Assembly: GCF_040438925.1 (NCBI RefSeq)
Contig: NZ_CP159258.1
Location: 2,928,001 to 2,992,000 of the forward strand
Origin: Pseudomonas sp. MYb327
Lineage (GTDB): Bacteria > Pseudomonadota > Gammaproteobacteria > Pseudomonadales > Pseudomonadaceae
DNA: 64,000 bases
Direction of reading: 5' to 3'
The position numbers were made by a program, and so were the translations under genes. Below, piece by piece: positions 54,882 through 63,499 of this stretch. Position 1 is the stretch's first letter, and every line of letters begins with the position of its first letter. The notes beneath the pieces are model-generated. The model was not told where the DNA came from. It ran no database searches and worked only from the letters and a program-made list of their open reading frames with translations.

Positions 54882-56330
54882 TCAGGGAATCAGCCTGAAC
54901 GACAAACGGACACGCGTGCCCTCGCCTTCCCGGCTATCGAGCTTCACCGAGCCGCCAAAACGCTCCATGATCCGCTTGACCAGTACCAGTCCGACGCCAA
55001 GTCCGCCCTGCTTGGTGGTGAAAAACGGCCTGAACGCCATGGAACGCTGTTCCTCAGTCATGCCTTTGCCGGTATCGCCCACGATCAGGCAAATGCCGTG
55101 GGAATTTATCGGCTCCAGGGCAATGGTCAGCGTACCGCCGTCATCCATGGCCTCGAGAGCATTGGCCAGCAAACTGTTGAGGATTTGCGTCAGCTGCACG
55201 TGTTGGCTCAACACCATCGGCGTGTCCTTGGGTTCGAACACCAGCGTGACCTTTGCCTTGGCGATCTGATGTTCGTAGGACATCAAGCTGTCATGCAGCG
55301 CGGCCACCAGGTTCACCGGCTCGGCCTCGTCACTCAGTGGGCGCAAGGACATCAGCAACTCACGCACCCACTTCGACATGCGGTCGACCTGGCCGATGAT
55401 GTCATTGATGTTCTTGTGCGCCGGACCGCTGTCGAACTCCAGCGCCAGTTCGGCACTTGAACGAATGGTTGCCAAGGGATTGCGCAGGCTGTGGGCGACC
55501 GCCGATGACATCTCGCCTAGGGCGACAAAGGTTTCGTTGGTGATCAGCTGCTTTTGTTGCTGCGCCAACAGGATCGCCGCACGGCGCACGATCCAGTAAA
55601 GACCCAGGTAAATCAGGCCGCCGCCCAGCGCCGTGGCCAGCCAGATCAGCACCAGGCCACGCTCCATGCGATTGATCAGGTCCTGCGGCTCCTTGTAGAT
55701 CTCGACCATCGCCGTGACGTTCTTGCCATCGGCATCGAACAACGGAATGTAGTTCTCGATAAAGATGTATTCCGGCGGGGTGACGAACTTCTGCTCCATG
55801 CGGCTCTTGTCGACATCGTGATAGCTGGCCGACACAGGCTTCTTCTGAGCGAAAGCCTGATCCAGGTCGCCATCGGAATGAATCGTGGTGCCCATCAGTG
55901 CCGGATTGGTCGACCAGATCACCATGCGGTCGGGGGCGTAGATGTTGGCCAGGATCACGTCCGGCAAATGTTCGATGTGGTCGAGGAATTCGCCACGGGC
56001 ATTGGCGCGGGCCATGGGGTCGACGTCGGGAAAGTCCCGGTCTTTGCGCGGGTCGAGCAACTCGCCCATGGTTCGCACATTGGGAATTGAAACGTGGCGT
56101 ACTTCGGCCGAGGCAATCGCCTGGATGAATTGCGAGGTCAGCAAGGCATCGCGTTGCACGCTTTCGGTGATGACGAACCTGGTGGACACCGAGCCCAATG
56201 CCACCGCCACTGTGCCGATCACCGCCATGCTGATCAGCGAAAACCAACGCAGCAAATTGAACGGCTGTTTGCGCGTGCTCAAGCGAATATCACCCTTGTC
56301 GGCTGCGAGTGTTTTGGCCGGCGTAGTCAT
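54882..56330 (-). CDS. Membrane histidine kinase, MnxS-like (copy upstream of the oxidase)
   Basis: 482 aa. Same layout as the kinase at 49194: TM1 FSLISMAVIGTVAVALGSVS, periplasmic sensor with TMGELLDPRKDRDFPDVDP, VIWSTNPALMGTTI and YIFIENYIPLFDADG, then TM2, HisKA box GEMSSAVAHSLRNPLATIRSS and HATPase (NSLLANALEAM, GDTGKGM, GGLGVGLVLVKRIM). Two such kinases for one regulator is the MnxS1/MnxS2 situation. No sigma-54 promoter is visible before it, so it may be expressed constitutively. It is divergent from the exported-protein/curlin operon. Confidence 0.88.
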   Translation of the reverse strand: MTTPAKTLAADKGDIRLSTRKQPFNLLRWFSLISMAVIGTVAVALGSVSTRFVITESVQRDALLTSQFIQAIASAEVRHVSIPNVRTMGELLDPRKDRDFPDVDPMARANARGEFLDHIEHLPDVILANIYAPDRMVIWSTNPALMGTTIHSDGDLDQAFAQKKPVSASYHDVDKSRMEQKFVTPPEYIFIENYIPLFDADGKNVTAMVEIYKEPQDLINRMERGLVLIWLATALGGGLIYLGLYWIVRRAAILLAQQQKQLITNETFVALGEMSSAVAHSLRNPLATIRSSAELALEFDSGPAHKNINDIIGQVDRMSKWVRELLMSLRPLSDEAEPVNLVAALHDSLMSYEHQIAKAKVTLVFEPKDTPMVLSQHVQLTQILNSLLANALEAMDDGGTLTIALEPINSHGICLIVGDTGKGMTEEQRSMAFRPFFTTKQGGLGVGLVLVKRIMERFGGSVKLDSREGEGTRVRLSFRLIP

Positions 56331-56452
56331 CGACGTTGTTCCCCGGAATGCCCTTTAGGTTTATAGCCCACTGCTGGCAATTTGCCCGACATTGGGTCTT
56401 TTTTGCCCCTATCAATTTCCCACCCGCTCGTTAACCCCATCCACCCCCAATG

Positions 56453-56486
56453 CTGGGGAAAGAGGCCCGGTCCCACAACTGGGGAA
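56453..56486. promoter_or_regulatory. Paired CTGGGGAA boxes upstream of the exported-protein/curlin operon
   Basis: Identical CTGGGGAA words lie at 56453-56460 and 56479-56486, 26 bp apart. The nearer edge is 64 nt from the -24 GG of the promoter; at the oxidase promoter the value is 65. Shared word and shared distance point to one activator for both operons. Confidence 0.55.
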
Positions 56487-56548
56487 TAGGCGGCCCTTGA
56501 GTCAAAAACACCTTTGATTCCGGGCGCTTGCCGGCGTTTTTTGCAGGT

Positions 56549-56563
56549 TGGTATGGAAGTTGC
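56549..56563 (+). promoter_or_regulatory. Sigma-54 promoter of the exported-protein/curlin operon
   Basis: TGGTATGGAAGTTGC, preceded by T, has the invariant GG-N10-GC (56550-56551 and 56562-56563) and a TTGC -12 box. Start of transcription would be near 56575, about 48 nt before the first ATG. Confidence 0.75.
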
Positions 56564-56622
56564 CGAAGCCCTCTCAACTGACCCATACCCAAGGGGCAGG
56601 TACTCTGATAGAGGGAATACTC

Positions 56623-57978
56623 ATGCACCCTTTACTGTCCAAAACCACGATCGCCCTGGTCGTGAGCGCTCTGGCCCAAGGTGTTGCCCAGGCAGCACTG
56701 TTTGCCGTCGACCCTGGCCCTTACTTGCCAGAGAACGGCGGATTCGCTTCCTGGTATCAGGACTCCCATGGACGGACGCTCGATTTATGTCTGTCCAAGG
56801 CTGTCAGTTCCAGGGTTCCGAGCGCCCCTGGCGCGCCAAGCTACATGTGCCTTTTGAATCCGGCTCCCGGTATTTTCGACGACACGCAGCCCATCGTTTT
56901 CCCGACCAATTTTCCTGATGAAGCGTTCTGGTTCACCGGCGACGGCTCAATCGTCGACGCAGCACGAGGCATCGACCTGACCTATGTCACTGCCGTGGAA
57001 GCAGCCTTCTCCGCTGAAGACCCGGTAGAAGGCGATCAGGTCAGTTTCGGTCGTATCCGTATTCGGGTGGATGTGCCCACCGCTGGCGTTTACACCATCA
57101 CCCACCCTTACGGCGTCGACATATTTGACGTTCCCGCCGGTGGACGCCGGGCAATCAACATGACTCGGGACATCGGCATCGGCTCACCGAAAACCTACGA
57201 CGGCGCGCTCAAAAGTGACATCGGCCCTTTCCTGCGCAGTGTCAACGGCCCCTACACCGAAACCAATCCGGTCACCGGTCAGGCCGAACAATTCGTTGGC
57301 GATCCGAACCTGTCAGAAGCCTTCACCGGCAGCCCTTTCAACACCAATTTCATTCGCATCGAAGGGCCTAACGGCCTGGACTTGCGCACGACGGTGATGG
57401 CCCTCTCCGGCAAGTTGTCGACCGTGGTACGGCCGACCCCGATGATCCGCGAACGCAGCACTTACTCACGCAAGGCCGGGGACAGTGCACCGGTGGCCCA
57501 GCAAGACGTTTTCGTGATGGCCCCACCGCCACCCGCCACGGTGACCCTGGACAGCAACAGTCCGGTGTTGAACCTGACCGAAGCCGACACCACCGGCCAC
57601 TGGTACGCGCAATCGTCCACCAACCCGACGTTGCCGAGCAACGTAGTAGTGACGGCTGACAACCACCTGGCCATTCCCAGCAGCACGCCAACCAGCCTGT
57701 CCATGGAGCTGACCGACCTGGTGGTGATCTCACGGGCCGAGTACAGCCTCAATAGCGGACTACTCACGATCGTGGCTTCAACCAGCGATGAAACGTCGCC
57801 ACCTGTCCTCACCGCCACCGCGGGCACCTCCAAAACCGGTCCCGTTATCGGCGCCCTCAGTGGCGATGGTGCGGTGAAATCCCTGTCGACCGGCATTTCG
57901 CCGATTCCACCGGCCAAGGTGCACGTGGAGTCAGCCAATGGCGGCGGCGACACCGAAGAAGTGGTCATCGTGCAATGA
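56623..57978 (+). CDS. Large exported protein of unknown function, paralogue 1
   Basis: 451 aa from the ATG at 56623 with GAGGGAATACTC upstream. The signal peptide is HPLLSKTTIALVVSALAQGVAQA. The mature region aligns along its length with residues ~30-450 of the next protein: AVDPGPY at the start, WYQD, CLLNPAPGIFDDTQPIVFP, FWFT, GRIRIRVDVPTAGVYTITHPYG, RRAINMTRDIGIG, GPFLRSVNGPYTETNP and VGDPNLSEAFTGSPFNTNF. Two conserved cysteines may form a disulphide. No catalytic motif is seen; the fold looks beta-rich. It is the first gene of a four-gene operon ending in curlins, so a cell-surface or matrix role is likely. Confidence 0.75.
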   Translation: MHPLLSKTTIALVVSALAQGVAQAALFAVDPGPYLPENGGFASWYQDSHGRTLDLCLSKAVSSRVPSAPGAPSYMCLLNPAPGIFDDTQPIVFPTNFPDEAFWFTGDGSIVDAARGIDLTYVTAVEAAFSAEDPVEGDQVSFGRIRIRVDVPTAGVYTITHPYGVDIFDVPAGGRRAINMTRDIGIGSPKTYDGALKSDIGPFLRSVNGPYTETNPVTGQAEQFVGDPNLSEAFTGSPFNTNFIRIEGPNGLDLRTTVMALSGKLSTVVRPTPMIRERSTYSRKAGDSAPVAQQDVFVMAPPPPATVTLDSNSPVLNLTEADTTGHWYAQSSTNPTLPSNVVVTADNHLAIPSSTPTSLSMELTDLVVISRAEYSLNSGLLTIVASTSDETSPPVLTATAGTSKTGPVIGALSGDGAVKSLSTGISPIPPAKVHVESANGGGDTEEVVIVQ

Positions 57979-58013
57979 ACGCTCTCATGCCCAGATCTGC
58001 ATCAGGAGGCATC

Positions 58014-60263
58014 ATGAACAAGTGGCCACGCTTCGCGCTCAACGCGCTCGGGCTGACTCTCTCGCTGTCCGGCAGCGCATTCGCGCAACTCGCTGCCGTC
58101 GACCCCGGCCCTTACACCTTTGCCACGGGGAAATTCCCCATGTGGTATCAGGACAACAACTTGCTGAAGCTGGAACTGTGCCAGTCGCGGGCTATCAGTT
58201 CACGGGCACCGGGTGCTCCTGGCGCGCTCGGCTACATGTGCATCCTGAACCCGGAGCCAGGGATTTTCGATGACACCCAGCCGATGGTGTTCCCCGATAA
58301 CTGGCCGCCGGAAGCTTTCTGGTACCTCGCCGAGACCAACATCGCCGATGTCGGCGGCTATGGCGTCGACGCCTACGTGGCCGGGATCGAGGCGGCCTTC
58401 GCGGCGGAAAACCCTGTCGACGGCGATCAGGCAAGCTTCGCGCGGATTCGTATCCGGGTGAACGTGCCCACCGCCGGGACTTACACCATCACTCACCCGT
58501 ACGGGGTTGAGGTGGTCAACGTCACTGCTCCGGGTCGTCGGGCGATCAACATTACCCGTGACATCGGCATCGGCGCACCCGGCAACTTCGCGGGTGCCCT
58601 CACCGGGCAGGTCGGCCCCTTCCTGCGCAGCGTCAACGGGCCGTACACCGAAGTGAACCCGGACACCGGCTCGATCGAAACTTACGTGGGCGACCCGAAC
58701 CTCTCCGAAGCGGTCACCGGCAGCCCCAACAACACCAACTTCCTGCGTGTCCAGGGCCCGCCCGGGACCATCACTACCACCCTCTTTACCGTGTCGGGCA
58801 AAGTCCTCGACAGCCGTGCGCAAACCCCTGTGGAAATCGGCCGTGCCACTTACCGCCGCACCTCTTCAGGGCCGGGCACCAGCAGCACCCGAGTGGAAGT
58901 GTTTGGTAAATCGGCCAACGGTTCTAGCCTGTGCTTCCGCGAAACCGTGGCACTGGTTGCCGGACCACCGAAGTCGCCGTGCCTGATCAGCATGCTCGGC
59001 GACAACACCGGGCAGTTCTTCGGTCATCGTCTGACGGGTTCCACCGTGCCTCCGTTGGTGGTGCTCACCGCGACCGACCCGAGCGACACCACACGGCCGA
59101 CGGCGGTTTCGAGCAAAGTCACCGACGTGGTGAAAGTGCAGACCGCTCGTTACAACTGGAGCAACCACAGCCTGCTGATTGAAGCCACCTCGTCTGACGA
59201 AGTGGTGGTGCCGGACATGGTCGCCCAGGGCTACGGACGCTTGACGAAATCCGGCACCCTGCAACGCCTGACTGTGGCCGATCTGGCACAACCACCGGCC
59301 ACCGTCACCATCAAATCCGCGGCCGGCGGCAGTGACACTGAGGCCGTTGTGGTCGTCGGTACGGCACCGGATACCGGAGAGAATCAGGCACCGGTTGGCG
59401 TCGCCGACAGCGGCAGCACCACTTTCGGCGTACCGATCACCCTCAACCTGCTGACCAACGACGAAGACCCGGACGGCGACACCCCACTGACCATCACCGC
59501 GCTCACTCAACCGGCCGCCAACCAGGGCAGCGTGGTGTTGAACGGCACCACAGCCGTCGTCTACACCCCGCCAGCGGTGGTCAATGCTCCACTGACGACG
59601 ACCTTCACCTACAAGGCTCAAGACGCCAAAGGCCTGGCCGCAACCGCTGCGACGACCGTGACCATCACCGTGGCGCCTAACCAGCCTCCGGTGGCCGTCG
59701 CCGACAGCATTGCGACCCTGGGTGTATCGATCCCGATCACCGTGCTGGCCAACGACACCGATCCGGAAAACAACGTGCCCCTCTCGATTGGCAGCTTCAC
59801 ACAACCACCGGCCAATCGCGGCTCGGTGACCAGCAACGGCACGGTCCTGACCTACAACCCACCGGCAACGGTCACCACAGCCTTCACCACGACCTTCACC
59901 TACTTCCCTCGGGACAGCTTCGGCGCCCAGGCAACGACACCGGCGACGGTCACGGTGCAAGTCTCGCCACGACCAGCGGCGGAAACCTTCGCAGTCACGG
60001 CAGCCACGGTGACGGCCCGTTCCAACAACCGCTTCAACTGGGACGTCAGCGGTACTTCTTCGGTGACCACCGGCAACACCATCACCGTTCAGGTGACCAC
60101 GCCGACCGGGCTGGTAACGCTGGGTAGCACCACGGTGCCGCTGACCGGACGCTGGAGGCTGACCGTGAGCAACAGCACAACGGTGATTCCGTCGGCGAAC
60201 CCGACAGCCACCATCACCTCGTCCCAAGGCACCGTGCGCACGGTGCAGGTAATCGCGAACTGA
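58014..60263 (+). CDS. Large exported protein of unknown function with tandem Ig-like domains, paralogue 2
   Basis: 749 aa from the ATG at 58014 (CAGGAGGC upstream). It has a signal peptide (FALNALGLTLSLSGSAFA) and then the same ~420-residue domain as paralogue 1 (AVDPGPY, CILNPEPGIFDDTQPMVFP, ITRDIGIGAP, FLRSVNGPYTEVNP). Residues ~460-670 add two Ig/cadherin-like repeats of the Big_9 type, each starting with NQ(A/P)PV-VADS and containing (N)DxDP-(D/E)(G/N). A Thr-rich beta domain ends the protein. This is an adhesin-like build. It begins 36 bp after paralogue 1 and is followed by the curlin genes. Confidence 0.78.
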   Translation: MNKWPRFALNALGLTLSLSGSAFAQLAAVDPGPYTFATGKFPMWYQDNNLLKLELCQSRAISSRAPGAPGALGYMCILNPEPGIFDDTQPMVFPDNWPPEAFWYLAETNIADVGGYGVDAYVAGIEAAFAAENPVDGDQASFARIRIRVNVPTAGTYTITHPYGVEVVNVTAPGRRAINITRDIGIGAPGNFAGALTGQVGPFLRSVNGPYTEVNPDTGSIETYVGDPNLSEAVTGSPNNTNFLRVQGPPGTITTTLFTVSGKVLDSRAQTPVEIGRATYRRTSSGPGTSSTRVEVFGKSANGSSLCFRETVALVAGPPKSPCLISMLGDNTGQFFGHRLTGSTVPPLVVLTATDPSDTTRPTAVSSKVTDVVKVQTARYNWSNHSLLIEATSSDEVVVPDMVAQGYGRLTKSGTLQRLTVADLAQPPATVTIKSAAGGSDTEAVVVVGTAPDTGENQAPVGVADSGSTTFGVPITLNLLTNDEDPDGDTPLTITALTQPAANQGSVVLNGTTAVVYTPPAVVNAPLTTTFTYKAQDAKGLAATAATTVTITVAPNQPPVAVADSIATLGVSIPITVLANDTDPENNVPLSIGSFTQPPANRGSVTSNGTVLTYNPPATVTTAFTTTFTYFPRDSFGAQATTPATVTVQVSPRPAAETFAVTAATVTARSNNRFNWDVSGTSSVTTGNTITVQVTTPTGLVTLGSTTVPLTGRWRLTVSNSTTVIPSANPTATITSSQGTVRTVQVIAN

Positions 60264-60323
60264 GCCCTCGCCCCATTCGCCACGTTGGCTGATGGGGCAA
60301 GCCTCTAACTCAAGGACAACGCC

Positions 60324-60785
60324 ATGAACACGCCGACCGCCGCCCTGCTTTGCCTGCTTCTGCTCTGCAGCAGCGCCGGCGTGCGCGCCGACGACTTGAT
60401 GGAGAACGATGACATTGCACCCAGTGTCGACCTCGGCGAGCTGCCACCTCCGGTGGGCCAGCAGGCCCTGATCGACCAGAACGGCCAGGCCAACGTTGCG
60501 CTGTTGCAACAGAACGGCCAATCGCTGCTCGGCCAGATCGTGCAGTCGGGCAGTAATCAGGAAGCCTGGATCCTGCAACAGGGCAGCGACCTGATGGCAT
60601 TGATCAACCAGCAAGGTTCCGGCAACGCCGCTTCGATCAATCAAACCGGCAGCCATAACCGCGCGCAGATTTCCCAAAACGGCAACAACAACGACGCCAG
60701 CATCGTCCAGGCCGGCACGGGTCAGCAAAGCGCTGTCACCCAGGCTGGCAATGGCATGAGCGTTTCGGTCACCCAATATCGCTAA
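60324..60785 (+). CDS. csgB: Curlin-repeat protein, CsgB-like minor subunit
   Basis: 153 aa, the size of CsgB/CsgA of enterics. Signal peptide MNTPTAALLCLLLLCSSAGVRA, then about five curlin repeats of the pattern (Q/N)-x-G-x4-N-x5-Q, e.g. IDQNGQANVALLQQ, VQSGSNQEAWILQQ, NQQGSGNAASINQ, SQNGNNNDASIVQ. CsgB nucleates CsgA polymerisation on the outer membrane. The name is by size and order (before the large subunit); function as nucleator is inferred. The large curlin gene starts 27 bp downstream. Confidence 0.85.
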   Translation: MNTPTAALLCLLLLCSSAGVRADDLMENDDIAPSVDLGELPPPVGQQALIDQNGQANVALLQQNGQSLLGQIVQSGSNQEAWILQQGSDLMALINQQGSGNAASINQTGSHNRAQISQNGNNNDASIVQAGTGQQSAVTQAGNGMSVSVTQYR

Positions 60786-60812
60786 AGCACTGCACCACTT
60801 GGAGGTTTCATC

Positions 60813-62261
60813 ATGTTCAAACTGACGCCCCTCACCGCCGCCATTCTGGTCATTGTCAGTGCCCAGGCAATGGCTGCCGACAGCGTGTCCAACCAGGACC
60901 AGGACGGTACGGCCAACATCGCTAATGTGAAGCAGATCGCGGCGCCGTTCAGTACCGCCACCCAGACACAAACCGGCCAGGGCAACGATGCGGCCGCCGT
61001 GCAAGACACGGCCACCAGCACCATTACCCAGACCCAGTCCGGTGACTACAACGCCGGTTACGCCGAGCAACTGTTCGAAGACAACAGCACCATCACCCAG
61101 ACCCAGAGCGGCAGCTTCAACATCAGCCATGCCAGCCAGTCGATCGGCGCCGGCAATGGCGAGGCGTTGCAGCAACAGGAAGGCAACGGCAACTTCTCGT
61201 TTATCTATCAGGACAGCCAGGATGGCACCTCCGGCAGAACCTACCAGTACGGTGACGGCAACGAAGCCAATATCGAACAGATCCAGTTGGGTGCGGCCAA
61301 CAATGCCGTGATCATCCAGTACGGCACCACCAACTACGCCACCGCTGAACAGATCAGCCACATGGGCGGCCAGATCGGCATCAACCAGTCCGGCAGCACC
61401 AACTACGCCTATGGCGACCAGCGCTACGGTAATGGCGGCAACCTGACCATCAACCAGTACGGCGACAACAACGGCACCGAAGTCTGGCAAGACACCCAAC
61501 TCGCCAGCCAGGCCACCGTCAACCAATACGGGGAGACCAACGAAACCGTGGTCGACCAGAGCTTCGGCGAAAACAACGTCGCCACCGTGCTGCAAGTCGG
61601 TGACCTCAACGCGATCTACGCCGACCAGTTCGAGTCCCTCGGTTCGACCGTCGCGCTCTACCAACAGGGCACGAACAACGTGCACTTCACTTACCAGAAC
61701 GGCGACAGCCATGTGCTCAACGCCAACTCGGTGGGTAGCGACAACAAGGTCTACGCCAGCAACTGGAAAGGCCCGCAACTGGGTGGCCAGTTCGGCAGCA
61801 ACCAGCGCGCCACCGTCAACCAGAACGGCACAGGCAACGTCGCCAGTTTCCAACAGGACGGCATTGGCCACATCATGACGACCAGTCAGACCGGCAGCGG
61901 CAACAAAACCACCGTCAGCCAGGCCAATAGCTACAACGAGCTGTACTTCGACCAGAACGGCAGCGACAACATCCTGATTTCCGACCAGCGCGGCACCACT
62001 AACCTGGCCCAGGGCAGCAGCAACGGCACTGGCAACAGCACCGAGTTCAACCAGGATGGCACCGGCAACCAGGCCTTCACCACTCAGCTTTACGGCGAAG
62101 ACAACATGATCACCATCAAACAGGCTGACACCATGAACGTGGCCTACGTCACCCAGGGCGGTACTGGCAACGTTGCCAGTGTTGATCAAAGCGGCACGAC
62201 TCAATTGGCCAACGTGCAGCAAATTGGTACGGCTAACTCGGCGACTGTTTTGCAGAAATAA
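60813..62261 (+). CDS. csgA: Giant curlin-repeat protein, CsgA-like major subunit
   Basis: 482 aa, about three times enteric CsgA (151 aa, five repeats). Signal peptide MFKLTPLTAAILVIVSAQAMA. Nearly all the rest is curlin repeats, about 20 by eye, such as TQTQSGDYNAGYAEQ, NQYGDNNGTEVWQ, NQNGTGNVASFQQ, TQGGTGNVASVDQ. Several middle repeats are degenerate, with acidic or Tyr residues (DQFESLGSTVALYQ). The protein should form an amyloid beta-solenoid exported through CsgG. A rho-independent terminator follows the stop by about 15 bp. Confidence 0.88.
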   Translation: MFKLTPLTAAILVIVSAQAMAADSVSNQDQDGTANIANVKQIAAPFSTATQTQTGQGNDAAAVQDTATSTITQTQSGDYNAGYAEQLFEDNSTITQTQSGSFNISHASQSIGAGNGEALQQQEGNGNFSFIYQDSQDGTSGRTYQYGDGNEANIEQIQLGAANNAVIIQYGTTNYATAEQISHMGGQIGINQSGSTNYAYGDQRYGNGGNLTINQYGDNNGTEVWQDTQLASQATVNQYGETNETVVDQSFGENNVATVLQVGDLNAIYADQFESLGSTVALYQQGTNNVHFTYQNGDSHVLNANSVGSDNKVYASNWKGPQLGGQFGSNQRATVNQNGTGNVASFQQDGIGHIMTTSQTGSGNKTTVSQANSYNELYFDQNGSDNILISDQRGTTNLAQGSSNGTGNSTEFNQDGTGNQAFTTQLYGEDNMITIKQADTMNVAYVTQGGTGNVASVDQSGTTQLANVQQIGTANSATVLQK

Positions 62262-62274
62262 TTGCGTGGGATGT

Positions 62275-62311
62275 AAACCGCGGCTCTTGAGGGAGGGTCG
62301 CGGTTTTTTTT
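62275..62311 (+). terminator. Rho-independent terminator of the curlin operon
   Basis: AACCGCG (62276-62282) pairs with CGCGGTT (62299-62305) and is followed by eight T residues in total from 62304. It ends the transcript before the REPIN array. Confidence 0.85.
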
Positions 62312-62327
62312 GCGCGGTTGAAAGGCC

Positions 62328-63490
62328 GTCATCGCTGGCAGGCCAACTCCCACGGTGATTGGTGGTGTTACCGTAATGCAAGTCCCCTGTAGGAGCTGGC
62401 TTGCCAGCGATGACGGACTGACAGATACCCTTGAAGTGACTGACAGGCCGCTATCGCTGGCAAGCCAGCTCCTACAGTTTATCGGGGACATCTGCGGGGG
62501 AATGGTTGGCTGGAAGACTGCCATCGCTGGCAGGCCAGCTCCCACGGTGATTGGTGGTGTTGCCGTATGCAAACCCCCTGTAGGAGCTGGCTTGCCAGCG
62601 ATGACGGACTGACAGACAACCTTGAAGTGACTGGCAGGCCTCTATCGCTGGCAAGCCAGCTCCTACAGTTTATCGGGGACCTCTGCGGGGGAATGGTTGG
62701 CTGGAAGGCTGCCATCGCTGGCAGGCCAGCTCCCACGGTGATTAATGGTGTTGCCGTATGCAAGTCCCCTGTAGGAGCTGGCTTGCCAGCGATGACGGAC
62801 TGACAGATACCCTTGAAGTGACTGGCAGGCCGCTATCGCTGGCAAGCCAGCTTCTACAGATTATCGGGGATCTCTGCGGGGGAATGGTTGGCTGGAAGAC
62901 TGCCATCGCTGGCAGGCCAGCTCCCACGGTGATTGGTGGTGTTGCCGTATGCAAGTCCCCTGTAGGAGCTGGCTTGCCAGCGATGACGGACTGACAGATA
63001 CCCTTGAAGTGACTGACAGGCCGCTATCGCTGGCAAGCCAGCTTCTACAGATTATCGGGGATCTCTGCGGGGGAATGGTTGGCTGGAAGACTGCCATCGC
63101 TGCCAGGCCAGCTCCCACGGTGATTGGTGGTGTTGCCGTATGCAAGTCCCCTGTAGGAGCTGGCTTGCCAGCGATGACGGACTGACAGATACCCTTGAAG
63201 TGACTGGCAGGCCGCTATCGCTGGCAAGCCAGCTCCTACAGTTTATCGGGGACATCTGCGGGGGAATGGTTGGCTGGAAGACTGCTATCGCTGGCAGGCC
63301 AACTCCCACGGTGACTGGTGGTGTTGCCGTATGCAAGTCCCCTGTAGGAGCTGGCTTGCCAGCGATGACGGACTGACAGACAACCTTGAAGTGACTGACA
63401 GGCCGCTATCGCTGGCAAGCCAGCTCCTACAGTTTAACGGGGACATCTGCGGGGGAATGGTTGGCTGGAAGGCCGTCATCGCTGGCAGGC
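62328..63490. repeat. Six-copy REPIN tandem array, 191-bp period
   Basis: The left REP (TGTAGGAGCTGGCTTGCCAGCG) begins at 62388, 62579, 62770, 62961, 63152 and 63343, exactly 191 bp apart each time. Each unit contains the inverted REP pair plus a third REP-like arm (CCATCGCTGGCAGGCCAGCTCCCACG). Copies differ at only a few bases. The array fills the space between convergent csgA and csgG. The many short frames inside it on both strands are by-products of the repeat. Confidence 0.95.
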
Positions 63491-63499
63491 CGCCCAGGC

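Noticed and set aside
58866..62381. A 1171-codon open frame antisense to the Ig-domain protein and both curlins
   Set aside because: It mirrors the repeat-rich, high-GC sense genes, has no family similarity or ribosome site, and the sense frames carry signal peptides and curlin repeats.
62328..63490. CRISPR array
   Set aside because: The repeats are REP palindromes with a 191-bp unit and nearly identical spacers, and no cas genes are present.
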